64,000 bases of DNA from Lachnospiraceae bacterium (GCA_030524635.1 JAUNGG010000012.1:1-64000); one strand, 5' to 3'. Counted from the first letter of the stretch, positions 16,164 through 24,641 are shown. The notes: generated by a model from the letters alone, not told the origin. Numbers and translations are program-made.

Positions 16164-17285
16164 TCACTGTTTAAATCCTGACAGCCGGAGCCGCTTCTCG
16201 ATCTCCACCGACTGCATATAAAGCCGCTCATGCTTGTCAAAGGCCTCTCTGCACTTACACTTTACCCGGCTTGCCTGAAACCGTTCATCCAGAGACACAA
16301 CCGAATCCTCCATCACCCGCTTGTCCGCATAAAACAGCAGGGATTTCGGTGATAAGATCTCCCACTCCCGATCCGGCAGGCCGTGATGGACCTCCACCAG
16401 ATCAGCAATCTCCTCATATCCTGCGCTCCGCAGCACTTTTGCTCCTTCGATTGCATGGCACTTCCGGTCACGCACCAGATCATGGACCAATGCAGACTGG
16501 ATCAAGATATCTTTTGCACTGGCAGCATCCCAGCCGGAACGCCAGTCCGTTTCTCCGGATTTCTCCAGATGATCCACCATCCGCCCCAGGAAATCTGCAA
16601 CCGCCTCCATATGCCGCTTCACCGGTTCAGAGGTCTGGTATTTCTGAAACAGCCGCCCCATCTCCTCCCGATCCAGAAATGCAGATGGTTTATATCCGAT
16701 CTTCTCAAAATGGATGCCTTCCTCTGATTCCTTGATCACATTGATCCCGGCATAGGGCTGGGGAATGTTCATCACCTGGTTGAAGGAAATCCCCTGCTGC
16801 AGACAGACAAAGCCCCGGTTCACACCGCCGTGGGCCACCACAATAGCATCCTCCGCTCCGTCCAGCACCGGTTTTAGGCTCTCAGAAAACCGCAGCCCGG
16901 CTTGCTGGAAGGACTCTCCTCCCGGCGGCGCATAATATCCCAGGTTCTTTCCCCGCTCCTCATACTCCTTCGGGTACTTCTCCCGGATCTCACGGAAGGT
17001 CATATTTTCCCACTGGCCTACCTCCATCTCATGCAGGCCTTCCATTGGGATCACTTCCATCTGCCCATCTGCAATCATTTCCGCCGTCTGGCGACACCGC
17101 TTTAGCGGGCTGGTATAAATCCTCCGGATCCCCTTATCCCGGAACCAGGTCTTCAGCTTTCCTGCCTCTCGTCTGCCGTAGTCCGTAATGGGCACATCGG
17201 TAAGGCCCACACACCGGCGGCTGTTTCCGGCATGTAAAGGCTCTGCGTGGCGGAGGAGGTAGATGGTTTTTTCGTTTGTCTTCAT
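16164..17285 (-). CDS. Histidine phosphatase - HD domain fusion protein
   Basis: Residues 1 to about 200 are a histidine phosphatase (phosphoglycerate mutase-like) domain: YLLRHAEPL carries the catalytic His, SPLKRCRQTAEMI follows, and the second His is in VVAHGGVNRG. Residues about 210-373 are an HD metal-dependent phosphohydrolase: SALVHDLVRDRKCHAIEG, EVHHGLPDREW and YADKRV. The start ATG at 17285 is one base beyond the stop of the MocA-like gene and has AAGGGAG upstream, so the genes are coupled. The substrate is unknown; the coupling to a molybdenum-cofactor cytidylyltransferase suggests a phosphorylated cofactor intermediate or nucleotide (inference). Confidence 0.85.
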   Translation of the reverse strand: MKTNEKTIYLLRHAEPLHAGNSRRCVGLTDVPITDYGRREAGKLKTWFRDKGIRRIYTSPLKRCRQTAEMIADGQMEVIPMEGLHEMEVGQWENMTFREIREKYPKEYEERGKNLGYYAPPGGESFQQAGLRFSESLKPVLDGAEDAIVVAHGGVNRGFVCLQQGISFNQVMNIPQPYAGINVIKESEEGIHFEKIGYKPSAFLDREEMGRLFQKYQTSEPVKRHMEAVADFLGRMVDHLEKSGETDWRSGWDAASAKDILIQSALVHDLVRDRKCHAIEGAKVLRSAGYEEIADLVEVHHGLPDREWEILSPKSLLFYADKRVMEDSVVSLDERFQASRVKCKCREAFDKHERLYMQSVEIEKRLRLSGFKQ

Positions 17286-17286
17286 C

Positions 17287-17955
17287 TCACACCACTCCCT
17301 TCTGCATCTGCTCGTTTCGTGCAGCAAATAGGGGAATGGCAATCGCGCCAAGCTGCTTTGCCTTCATCATCCGTGTATCATACAGCGCCGTCAGCTGTTT
17401 AAAATCTTCCTTTGTATCTGCATCCATCAGGATCCCTTCATCCTCAATAGAAATCCTGACTGGCTTTATCTCCAAACTGTCCAGCGCTCCCTTTAAGCCA
17501 CGCTGGCCTTTATACTGCAAAATTAGGGGCACAAGCTTAGAGTCCAGTATGATCGGATGGCCGATCGTTTCCCGGCAAACCGGAAAAATCAGTGCCCCAT
17601 CCGCATCAAGCAGCATTTTCACCGTTGCTGATGAGAACAGCGGAACATCAACCGGACAAAACAGGATCCTATCGCAGTAATTCTGCAGATAGGACAGCCC
17701 AAGCTTTGCTGAATCAAACATCTGAGTCGTGGCATAATCCGGATTTCTCAGGATCGTAACACCTAAGTTCCAGATCTCATGCTCGATCTGTTCTGCCTGA
17801 TATCCTGTCACCACCACGATCTCGTCCACACCGGCAGCTTTAAAATTCATGATCACCTGCTGGGCCATGGTGAAGGCACCGATCTTCATCCGCTGCTTAC
17901 ACTGCTTCATTCGGGTGGACATTCCTGCTGCAACAATCACTGCTCCCACTTTCAT
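17287..17955 (-). CDS. MobA/MocA-like molybdenum cofactor nucleotidyltransferase
   Basis: Probable CTP:molybdopterin cytidylyltransferase, which makes the dinucleotide cofactor used by xanthine dehydrogenase-type enzymes. Motifs: VIVAAGMSTRMKQ at residues 5-17 (nucleotide loop), VVVTGYQAEQIEHEI, and the metal-binding CPVDVPLF, all intact, unlike in the paralogue at 14633-15970. A longer frame reaches 18003, but ATG at 17955 has AGGAGGAGG six bases upstream, giving 222 residues. A candidate activator site and a TATAAT element lie just upstream. MobA (GTP) and sugar-nucleotide transferases are alternatives; the three nearby hydroxylases favour the CTP enzyme. Confidence 0.82.
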   Translation of the reverse strand: MKVGAVIVAAGMSTRMKQCKQRMKIGAFTMAQQVIMNFKAAGVDEIVVVTGYQAEQIEHEIWNLGVTILRNPDYATTQMFDSAKLGLSYLQNYCDRILFCPVDVPLFSSATVKMLLDADGALIFPVCRETIGHPIILDSKLVPLILQYKGQRGLKGALDSLEIKPVRISIEDEGILMDADTKEDFKQLTALYDTRMMKAKQLGAIAIPLFAARNEQMQKGVV

Positions 17956-18021
17956 AGCGGCCTCCTCCTCTGACAGAAATCGTATCGTTCCAATTTCCAT
18001 CATACCGTTTCTTATGCCTCT

Positions 18022-18027
18022 ATTATA
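18022..18027 (-). promoter_or_regulatory. -10 element of the mocA-like operon
   Basis: TATAAT on the minus strand, start near 18015. The GTAG-N6-CTAC site at 18052-18065 is centred about 43 bp upstream and no good -35 is seen, as expected for activator-dependent promoters. Confidence 0.55.
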
Positions 18028-18051
18028 AAGATAAGCGCAGAATCATTGCCA

Positions 18052-18065
18052 GTAGTCTCAGCTAC
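18052..18065. promoter_or_regulatory. GTAG-N6-CTAC site upstream of the mocA-like gene
   Basis: GTAGTCTCAGCTAC, with both 4-base half-sites perfect. Centred about -43.5 from the predicted start of the mocA-like operon. Member of the motif family described in the findings. Confidence 0.55.
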
Positions 18066-18110
18066 ACACAGCGGAATTTCTGTTATATTTTCGTCAATCT
18101 TTTGGCAGCG

Positions 18111-18821
18111 CTACAAAAGCAGCCGCTCCTGATGCCGCTTCAATCGCTCCACATCCCGGATGCAGTAATATCCATTGATCTGCTCGATCAGGGACATCTC
18201 CTTTAATGATTTAATAGCACGCACAGCCGTCACCCGGTTGATCCCCAGCAGGTTGGACAGAAGCTGCTGGCTGACCTTTTCCTTGATTAAAATCTTTCCA
18301 TCATAAGGAACCCCATACCGGTCAGCAAAGATCAGCAGCAGATCACAGATCTTCCATTCTGCATTGTGAAAATTAGCATGGCGGATCTGGTCCATGGAGG
18401 ACATAAATTTTGTGGCAAGAGATTCCATCACATCCATGGAAACCTGCGGATCCCGGGAAATCGCTTCTAATAATGTTTCCTTATCAATGCAGATCAGTTC
18501 AGAAGGCAATGTGGTTTTAAAATTAACCGGCGACACGTAGTCAAACAGCACGTTTGCCTCCAGAAGCAGAGAATTGCATTCATTAAAATTATAAATGCGT
18601 TCCTCCCCTCCTATGGTATATTCGTATGCTGCAACACGCCCGCTTTTCACGATGTAGCAGTACTTCGGTATCGCTCCGGCACGAACCAGCTCATAGTTCT
18701 TGGGAAATATTTTTCTCTCCCCCAATTCCACCAGACGGCTGATTCCCCGCGGCAGATACAGCAGCCTGGAAACAAAATCTGCATGCGGAGCCTGGATCGT
18801 CTTCTTTATCTCCTGTTTCAT
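18111..18821 (-). CDS. Crp/Fnr family transcriptional regulator
   Basis: A 236-residue activator-type regulator. Residues about 30-125 form the cyclic-nucleotide-binding-like beta barrel (YCYIVKSGRVAAYEY with the conserved Gly), followed by the dimerisation helix. A winged HTH lies at about 183-223 (SQQLLSNLLGINRVTAVRAIKSLKEM). The recognition helix has NRVTAVR where Crp and Fnr have a conserved Glu (RE-T-x-x-R), so its DNA site should not be the classical TGTGA or TTGAT. There is no Fnr-like N-terminal Cys cluster. It is divergent from a TylF-like gene, and a GTAG-N6-CTAC site lies between them. I infer that it controls the molybdenum-hydroxylase regulon. Confidence 0.88.
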   Translation of the reverse strand: MKQEIKKTIQAPHADFVSRLLYLPRGISRLVELGERKIFPKNYELVRAGAIPKYCYIVKSGRVAAYEYTIGGEERIYNFNECNSLLLEANVLFDYVSPVNFKTTLPSELICIDKETLLEAISRDPQVSMDVMESLATKFMSSMDQIRHANFHNAEWKICDLLLIFADRYGVPYDGKILIKEKVSQQLLSNLLGINRVTAVRAIKSLKEMSLIEQINGYYCIRDVERLKRHQERLLL

Positions 18822-18842
18822 CTATGTTATCCTCCCCATAAC

Positions 18843-18862
18843 GATCAATTCCCGAATTGATC
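18843..18862. repeat. Inverted repeat in the leader of the Crp/Fnr gene
   Basis: GATCAATTC-CC-GAATTGATC, a perfect 9-bp repeat with a 2-base centre, between the TATAAT at 18873-18878 (minus strand) and the ATG at 18821. It could be a second operator or an mRNA hairpin near the ribosome binding site. Confidence 0.5.
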
Positions 18863-18872
18863 ATTATTTATC

Positions 18873-18878
18873 ATTATA
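18873..18878 (-). promoter_or_regulatory. -10 element of the Crp/Fnr gene
   Basis: TATAAT on the minus strand; start near 18866. The site at 18920-18933 is centred about 60 bp upstream, a class I activator distance. No good -35 is seen. Confidence 0.5.
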
Positions 18879-18919
18879 TACTCGTTATTCTTTTAACACA
18901 CGTAGTGCATGTCATAATT

Positions 18920-18933
18920 GTAGCATAAACTAC
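18920..18933. promoter_or_regulatory. GTAG-N6-CTAC site between the Crp/Fnr gene and the first TylF-like gene
   Basis: GTAGCATAAACTAC, perfect half-sites. It is centred near -60.5 for the Crp/Fnr gene and near -50.5 for the plus-strand gene (TATAAT at 18965-18970). Its position suggests autoregulation. Confidence 0.6.
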
Positions 18934-18964
18934 TTGAGAAGTATACAAAACTTTTTCAAGCTGA

Positions 18965-18970
18965 TATAAT
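18965..18970 (+). promoter_or_regulatory. -10 element of the first TylF-like gene
   Basis: TATAAT, about 35 bases before the predicted leader region ends at ATG 19012. The -35 position (TATACA at 18942) is poor. Confidence 0.5.
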
Positions 18971-19011
18971 GAAACATATACAAATAGATTATCAATGGAA
19001 GGAATTTTGCT

Positions 19012-19866
19012 ATGAACACCATCGTGATCCTCGGCGCCGGGCAATTCGGACGCACGGCTGCCAGCCTGTTAAATACAAATCATTTGAAGCTTCTTGCATT
19101 TGGCGATAATAATCCCAAACTCCAGGGAACCAGCATCCAGCAGGTTCCGGTTCTTTCTGTGGAGCAGGCGGTACAGCTGAAACCGGATTATCTCCTGACC
19201 GGCGTCATTGATGAGGTCCGCTCCGGGCAGCTCCGCAGCCAGGCCGTGGCAGCAGGATTTCAGGGAACATGGATTCTGCTGGGTGACCTCTACCGTCAGC
19301 TTGATGTCCGCAGTGCCACTTTGTTCCGGCTTGCCTCCCGGATCCTCCAGGGCAATGTACCAGGCGATATCGCAGAACTTGGGGTATATCAAGGAGATCT
19401 GGCCTGGAAGCTGAATGCCTGGTTTCCAGGGCGCAGGTTATACTTATTTGATACCTTTGAAGGGTTTGATGTGCGGGATATTTCAATCGAGCAGGACTTA
19501 AGCTGTTCGAAAGCCCAGGAGGGCGATTTTTCCGATACCAGTGAAGCCTTCGTGCTGAAGCGTCTGCCTCACCCGGAAACTGCTGTCATCCGAAAGGGCT
19601 ATTTCCCCGATACTGCCAAAGGACTGGAAGAAAATCGGTATGCCTTTGTCAGCCTGGATGCTGATCTCTATGCGCCGATCCTGGCCGGGCTTACCTATTT
19701 CTATCCCCGGCTAAGCCCGGGCGGCATGATCCTTCTACACGATTATAACAATGAGCGGTTTCGGGGAGCCAGGCAAGCCGTGGAGGATTTCGAATCCAAA
19801 TCCGGCTCTCTGTCCCTGGTTCCCCTCTGCGATCTTCATGGAAGCGCGGTGATCGTGCATCCATAG
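19012..19866 (+). CDS. TylF-like methyltransferase with N-terminal Rossmann domain (paralogue 1)
   Basis: Residues 1-100 look like a nucleotide- or sugar-binding Rossmann domain (VILGAGQFGRTAASLL, then GDNNPKLQG). Residues 115-284 match the TylF/macrocin O-methyltransferase family: DIAELGVYQGDLAWKLN (SAM loop), LYLFDTFEGFD, and the metal-binding residues D216/D218 (SLDADLY) and H243-D244 (LLHDYNN). The start has AAGGAATTTTGCT before ATG. It is one of few plus-strand genes here and is divergent from the Crp/Fnr gene across a shared operator. A paralogue lies at 30236-31123. The substrate is unknown; a role with molybdenum enzymes is suggested only by shared regulation. Confidence 0.82.
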   Translation: MNTIVILGAGQFGRTAASLLNTNHLKLLAFGDNNPKLQGTSIQQVPVLSVEQAVQLKPDYLLTGVIDEVRSGQLRSQAVAAGFQGTWILLGDLYRQLDVRSATLFRLASRILQGNVPGDIAELGVYQGDLAWKLNAWFPGRRLYLFDTFEGFDVRDISIEQDLSCSKAQEGDFSDTSEAFVLKRLPHPETAVIRKGYFPDTAKGLEENRYAFVSLDADLYAPILAGLTYFYPRLSPGGMILLHDYNNERFRGARQAVEDFESKSGSLSLVPLCDLHGSAVIVHP

Positions 19867-19907
19867 TTTGCTCTGCATTTTTATATCACAATCATTTTTT
19901 AAGATGC

Positions 19908-21116
19908 CTATTCCACAAGCTCCACTTCCAGCATCTCTCCTGCCTGGTGAGCCGGCTCAAACAACCCTGTCACATACTGGGCATCCGAGCTAAGGAGCGC
20001 TGCTGTGCTGCTCTGGCGCATGGGGATCGGATAAATTTCGGCTGTGCCGTCCTCACGTTCCACCACATTCAGGCGGTGAAGGATCTGTACCGGACCGCCT
20101 TTGTCCATGGGAGCTGCCAGCACTCCTGTTATCTTCCTCCTCTCCTTGCGGACGCTTCCCAGCCATCGGCTGACCAGTGCTCCCAGACACCAGTCTGTCA
20201 CAAAATATGCAGCAAGGGTAGGGCCTGGTACATTGATAACCGGCTTATCCTGAATCAGGGCCAGTGATACTGGCCTTCCCGGCACAGCGGCCACCTGATG
20301 GCAGATCACACGGCCCTGTTCCTTCAGCAGATGGACATTAAAATCCTCGCCGCCCTTGGAGGAGCCGCCGTTAATAATCACCAGATCCGCCTGTTTCAGC
20401 GCCTGATCCAGGGCTTCCTTCAGCTTCTCCTTTTCATCCCGCACGATGGGGAATACGATCGTTTCCGCACCCATAGCTTCCAGCTGTGCGCTGACCATGG
20501 CGCTGTTGGTGTCAATATTATCGCCCCGCTTCACTCTTTCACCTGGGGGAATCAATTCAGAGCCAGTGGGGATCAAGGCAACAACCGGCTTTTTCACCAC
20601 CGGAACAGCTGGGTAATTTCCCACTGCCAAAGCCGCCAGATCGGTGGGACGGATCCAGCTTCCTTGCTTTAAAAGCAGATCTCCTTCCCGGATCATACTG
20701 CCTGCCGGCCGGGTCATGGTTCCCGGTTTTACTGGAAATGGAAGAGGAAGCTCCAGCTTTACAGAGCCATCCTCCATCAGCTTCACCTTCTCGATCATAA
20801 TAATAGCATCATAGCAGTCCGGAAAGTCATCTCCGGTATCAGCCCTTTCATAATCCACTCCTGGCTTCCAGGAAGAGGTATCCGGGTCACCATCTTCAAA
20901 TGCCTTGGACTTCACTGCGATCCCGTCCATGGCAGAGACCCGGTACATGGGAAGTGTAACCCTGGAATACAGATCCTGTGCCAGAACGCGGCCTGCCGCA
21001 TCCTTTAAGGATACCTCCTCGATCAAAGGGGACGGTGTCCATGCCTGGAAAAATTGTTCCAGAGCCTCCTGCTTTGTTATCATTTTTTTCTCCTGCTTAC
21101 GCTCAAGTGCAGCCAT
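19908..21116 (-). CDS. moeA: MoeA-like molybdopterin molybdotransferase
   Basis: Inserts molybdate into adenylated molybdopterin, the last common step of molybdenum cofactor synthesis. The conserved MoeA regions are clear: RVSAMDGIAV near residue 63, IPTGSELIPPGE, the GDNIDTNS segment, IINGGSSKGGEDF (the family usually has SGGVSVG) and the VPGPTLAAYFV segment (family P-G-N/F-P). 402 residues is normal. A second start at 21083 (CAGGAG upstream) is equally possible. It follows the importer genes by 22 bases, so import and insertion of the metal are probably co-transcribed. Several residues differ from housekeeping MoeA, so it may be specialised for the hydroxylase cofactor. Confidence 0.88.
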   Translation of the reverse strand: MAALERKQEKKMITKQEALEQFFQAWTPSPLIEEVSLKDAAGRVLAQDLYSRVTLPMYRVSAMDGIAVKSKAFEDGDPDTSSWKPGVDYERADTGDDFPDCYDAIIMIEKVKLMEDGSVKLELPLPFPVKPGTMTRPAGSMIREGDLLLKQGSWIRPTDLAALAVGNYPAVPVVKKPVVALIPTGSELIPPGERVKRGDNIDTNSAMVSAQLEAMGAETIVFPIVRDEKEKLKEALDQALKQADLVIINGGSSKGGEDFNVHLLKEQGRVICHQVAAVPGRPVSLALIQDKPVINVPGPTLAAYFVTDWCLGALVSRWLGSVRKERRKITGVLAAPMDKGGPVQILHRLNVVEREDGTAEIYPIPMRQSSTAALLSSDAQYVTGLFEPAHQAGEMLEVELVE

Positions 21117-21137
21117 ATATTCTGCTCCTTCTCCTGT

Positions 21138-22286
21138 TTATTTTCCTTCCAGAATCTCCTGGGCCGCTGCCTCATCGATATCTGTGTGATACCATTCCTT
21201 GAAAAAGTCAATCACCACCTGCTCCATATCCACATCTTCAAATAATTCCGGATATAAGATCGTACCCAGCCACGGAGTCATCATCGCATTTTCTCCGCTC
21301 CGAACGCCCCACAGATAGATGCCCTGCGGCGTATTGTAAACTCTGCCTTCTTTTACTGCCTTTACCTGAGCCAGTGCCGGATCGGCAAGGATCTCATCCA
21401 TTCCCTGCTGATTCAGGGTAATGATCACATCCGGATCCCAGGCCAGGATCTGCTCTGCATCGATGGAAAGACCGCTGTTGCGCCCGCCTGCCGGACGGTC
21501 ACCAGAGCCTGCCGGATTATAATCCGCTGCCACATTGATGCCACCTGCCTCAGAAAGAATGGAGGTAAAGATATCAGTCCGATTCACAGTGGAATAGGCG
21601 CCGCCATTTACACTTAACCGCAGCACCTTCACCCGCTCCTCATCACTTAAATCCCTGGTTCTGCTCTGGCAGTCATCGATGCTTGCCTGCCAGTAATCAC
21701 AGAATTCTTCTGCACGTTTTACTTCTTCCTGTCCCAGAATACTGCCGATCAGACGATAGCTTTCCATCATTTCAGCGGAATCACTTACCTGACTGATATT
21801 TACATAGATGATTCCAGCCTGCTCCATCTGTTCAATCTGTTCTTCACTGTAGGCGCTTGCCGGGCCGTATGCCACCTGCACGCCGGCTGCGATCAGATCC
21901 TCCACACTGCCGGAATCATAATCATTGGGGTTGGTCTCCTTGTAATCCCCAAAGATTTCCTTAAAATAATCGGAGATCTGAGCAGTAGAGGCTGCTGCGA
22001 TCTTTCCTGGTGACAGCATTTCCGTAACCTGGGCAAATGCACCGATGGTTGGGGCTACCTTCGTCACCTGATAGGGAATGGTTACCTCCTTGCCGTCAGA
22101 ATCCTTTACGATTCTGGTTTCCAAAACTGCTTCAGCCTCAGCTGCTCCTTCTGTCTCATTGGTTTCCCCTTCATCAGCCGCCGCAGCTGCCGCTGTGGTA
22201 CTGGTACTGCCCGACTGTCCGCAGGCTGTCATCATACAGCCTGCCGCCATCATCCATACTGCGATTACTGCTGCACTTCTCTTCAT
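21138..22286 (-). CDS. ABC transporter substrate-binding lipoprotein (FecB/BtuF/MolA type)
   Basis: Extracytoplasmic binding protein of a FecCD-type importer. The signal peptide ends in the lipobox MTAC, then a Ser/Thr/Ala/Glu-rich linker leads to a two-lobed helical-backbone binding domain (VTKVAPTIGAFAQVTEML; AWDPDVIITLNQQG; VYNTPQGIYLWGVRSGE). 382 residues. The ATG at 22286 has AGGAGG seven bases upstream. The family takes up ferric siderophores, cobalamin, haem or, as in MolA of Haemophilus influenzae, molybdate and tungstate. Location between moeA and three molybdenum hydroxylases favours molybdate or tungstate, which remains inference. Confidence 0.85.
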   Translation of the reverse strand: MKRSAAVIAVWMMAAGCMMTACGQSGSTSTTAAAAAADEGETNETEGAAEAEAVLETRIVKDSDGKEVTIPYQVTKVAPTIGAFAQVTEMLSPGKIAAASTAQISDYFKEIFGDYKETNPNDYDSGSVEDLIAAGVQVAYGPASAYSEEQIEQMEQAGIIYVNISQVSDSAEMMESYRLIGSILGQEEVKRAEEFCDYWQASIDDCQSRTRDLSDEERVKVLRLSVNGGAYSTVNRTDIFTSILSEAGGINVAADYNPAGSGDRPAGGRNSGLSIDAEQILAWDPDVIITLNQQGMDEILADPALAQVKAVKEGRVYNTPQGIYLWGVRSGENAMMTPWLGTILYPELFEDVDMEQVVIDFFKEWYHTDIDEAAAQEILEGK

Positions 22287-23103
22287 ATTCTATTTCCTCC
22301 TGTTGATCATCACTGCCAGCTTCCAGAACCGGCTGACATATTTTTATCCTTTTATTCTGGATCGGAACCTGGGCGATCCATACCGGGACCTCATAGGCCT
22401 TCAGCATATGTTCCTGGGTCACCACCGCCTCTGCCGGGCCGGTAAGGATCTGTTTGTCCCGCATCATTAACACCACATTGGCATCACATTGAAAGACCTG
22501 ATCCGGATCATGGGTAGTCATGATCACCCCAAGCCCCAGATCTGCCAGCTTTCGGATATTTTTCAATACTTTGGCCTGATTCCCGAAATCCAGATTTGAG
22601 GTAGGCTCATCCATCATCAGGAATCTGGGCTGCTGGGCCAGGGCTCTTGCAATCAGCACCATCTGTTTCTCGCCTCCGGAGATCTCGGTAAAGATCTGAT
22701 CTGCAAGGTGAGCGATGCCCAGACTGTCAAGTGCCTGCCAGGCGGCATCCATATCCTCTTCCTTGGGCGATGCAAAAAAATCGAGATACGCGATCCGCCC
22801 CATCAGCACCACATCCAGCACAGAAAAGGCGAAGGGCGAATTATGTGCCTGGGGTACATAGCTGATCCATCTGGCCTGCTCCTTCCGGGACATGGTATTC
22901 ATCTCCCTCCCGTCCAGAAAAATTCGTCCGCCCTGTCTGGGAAGATTGCCTAAAATCGTATTAAATAGTGTAGTTTTTCCCACTCCGTTGGGGCCCAGGA
23001 TACAGAGAATCTCTCCCGGCTCCACAGAAACAGAAAAATCCTGCACCACATTTTTTGTTCCGTAGCCGCACTGCAGATGTTCGATAACAAGACTCATGTC
23101 CAC
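22174..23103 (-). CDS. ABC transporter ATP-binding protein (FecE/BtuD/MolC type)
   Basis: ATPase of the FecCD-type importer. Walker A is GPNGVGKT near residue 38, the signature is ISGGEKQMVLIARAL, and Walker B is FLMMDEPTSNLD. The usual family end is near residue 260; here about 38 additional residues run, out of frame, across the first 113 bases of the substrate-binding protein gene before a stop at 22174. The tail has low-complexity Ser/Gly/Asp character and looks like readthrough rather than a domain. The start overlaps the permease stop by 10 bases; a second ATG 6 bases on is also possible. Confidence 0.9.
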   Translation of the reverse strand: MDMSLVIEHLQCGYGTKNVVQDFSVSVEPGEILCILGPNGVGKTTLFNTILGNLPRQGGRIFLDGREMNTMSRKEQARWISYVPQAHNSPFAFSVLDVVLMGRIAYLDFFASPKEEDMDAAWQALDSLGIAHLADQIFTEISGGEKQMVLIARALAQQPRFLMMDEPTSNLDFGNQAKVLKNIRKLADLGLGVIMTTHDPDQVFQCDANVVLMMRDKQILTGPAEAVVTQEHMLKAYEVPVWIAQVPIQNKRIKICQPVLEAGSDDQQEEIEYEEKCSSNRSMDDGGRLYDDSLRTVGQYQYHSGSCGG

Positions 23104-24149
23104 TCCTTCCTTCCGCGAAAAAGCAGATAGATAAATAAGGGCGCTCCAAGCAGTGAGGTAAGGATCCCGATGGGCAGTTCTCCTGGAATGATCACTCTGG
23201 ACACATTGTCCACCACCAGCAGGAACAGTCCTCCCATCAGCATAGATGCAGGAAGCAGCCCCCGGTAATTAGGCCCTACTAAAAAACGGGTAATATGAGG
23301 CATGATCAGTCCCACCCATCCGATGGTGCCGCAGATGCAGACGCTGGATGCAGTCAGAAGCGTGGAGCAGAAGATGATGATCCCTCTGGTCCGCCTGACA
23401 TTGACGCCCAGGGCCTGAGCTTCCTGCTCCCCAAAGGACATGGCATTGATATTCCAGCGCATCATAAGAAGGGGTGCGGTGCCAGCCAGGGCAACTGCCA
23501 GCATAATGAATACATTCTTGTAATTCCCGCTTTTAGTAAAGCTGCCCATCAGCCAGAAGGTGATGGCTGGAAGCTGCTCATCCGTATCCGCCACATACTT
23601 CATCAACGAGGTGAAGGAGGAGAAAATGGACGAGATCACGGACCCTGCCAGCACCATGATCAGAATCCTGGTATTTCCTTTTCCGATGGTTCTTGCAAGC
23701 ACAACCACGAAAAAGACGGCTCCTGTGCCGAATAAAAAGGCCAGCACATGGACCCAGCCGGAGCTTAACCCCAGAAGCAGTCCCAGTGCCGCGCCAACGC
23801 TGGCTCCGCTGGAAACCCCCAGAATATCCGGTGATACCATAGGATTCTGAAATAATCCCTGATAAGCAGCACCAGATATGGCTAAGGCCGCTCCCACCAG
23901 AATTGCCAGAAGGATCCTGGGGATCCGGATCACAAACAGCACCGTGGCTTCTGCCCGGTCCCCATCCTGGAGCGTTCCGGTAACGGCTCTTCTAAGCAGA
24001 ACCAGGATCCGGTCCAGTGGAATGGCATACCTTCCCACTGTAATGGACAAAATACTGGCTGCCAGCAGAAGAACTGCCAGCAAAAGCAGGATCATCCGCT
24101 CCTTCTGCAGTTCCTTTCTCACATGCATATATCGTTCGTTACTGCTCAT
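23094..24149 (-). CDS. FecCD family ABC transporter permease
   Basis: Membrane subunit with about ten helices for import of a metal chelate or oxyanion. Typical FecCD segments: RIPRILLAILVGAALAISGAAYQGLFQNPM, GASVGAALG, and GTIGWVGLIMPHITRFLVGPNYR. I place the start at 24149: that ATG overlaps the upstream stop codon (ATGAGCAGTAA) and gives 351 residues; a longer frame begins at 24173. Downstream genes encode the ATPase, binding protein and MoeA, making one operon that begins with the small LRR gene. Confidence 0.9.
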   Translation of the reverse strand: MSSNERYMHVRKELQKERMILLLLAVLLLAASILSITVGRYAIPLDRILVLLRRAVTGTLQDGDRAEATVLFVIRIPRILLAILVGAALAISGAAYQGLFQNPMVSPDILGVSSGASVGAALGLLLGLSSGWVHVLAFLFGTGAVFFVVVLARTIGKGNTRILIMVLAGSVISSIFSSFTSLMKYVADTDEQLPAITFWLMGSFTKSGNYKNVFIMLAVALAGTAPLLMMRWNINAMSFGEQEAQALGVNVRRTRGIIIFCSTLLTASSVCICGTIGWVGLIMPHITRFLVGPNYRGLLPASMLMGGLFLLVVDNVSRVIIPGELPIGILTSLLGAPLFIYLLFRGRKEWT

Positions 24150-24597
24150 ATACCACTTCCACAATATGCTCATTGGAATGTGACTGCTGCCAGCCGTCCT
24201 GGCGTTTCATCTCCTGGATGGTCTGATCCATAAAGGAGCCTTCCTTGCAGCGGATCTGGGGATAATATTCCTTGCTCTCCACCACATGGGTAAAACCGCA
24301 GTTGCTCTCGATCTTCTTCACCAGCGCTCCTTCTCCCAGGCGCTCCACCGACTCCGGCACCCGGACATACTCCAGGTTCTGACAGCCATTTACGGTATAC
24401 TTTCCGATGGTGACAACTCCATCCGGCAGATACAGGCCGGTCAGCTTCTTATTCCGGTAAAATGCCTGGTCTCCGATCCCAGTCACGCCATCCGGTACCC
24501 GGACCTCCCCCTCACATGCCTTTCCATTCTTCACCACTCCATTTTCAATCACAAGACCTGACTGTGTGGTTCCGGTAAATAATGTGTTTTCTTCCAT
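24139..24597 (-). CDS. Small BspA-like leucine-rich repeat protein
   Basis: A protein of about 152 residues with two or three LRR_5 (BspA/TpLRR) repeats: VRVPDGVTGIGDQAFYRNKKLTGLYLPDGVVTIG style units near residues 33-90. No signal peptide or membrane helix is seen, so it should be cytoplasmic, which is unusual for this repeat type. Start: ATG at 24597 preceded by AAGGAGG; an upstream in-frame ATG at 24618 lacks a binding site. It is the first gene of the importer-moeA operon and overlaps the permease by 11 bases. Function unknown; it may be a protein-binding adaptor. Confidence 0.75.
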   Translation of the reverse strand: MEENTLFTGTTQSGLVIENGVVKNGKACEGEVRVPDGVTGIGDQAFYRNKKLTGLYLPDGVVTIGKYTVNGCQNLEYVRVPESVERLGEGALVKKIESNCGFTHVVESKEYYPQIRCKEGSFMDQTIQEMKRQDGWQQSHSNEHIVEVVYEQ

Positions 24598-24641
24598 GGT
24601 AATCTGATCCTCCTTCATAAAGCCTTTTGCCCTGCAATAAC

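Noticed and set aside
18843-18862. Fnr box
   Set aside because: The half-sites read ATCAA...TTGAT with an 8-base centre, the reverse of TTGAT-N4-ATCAA, and the regulator lacks Fnr-type features.
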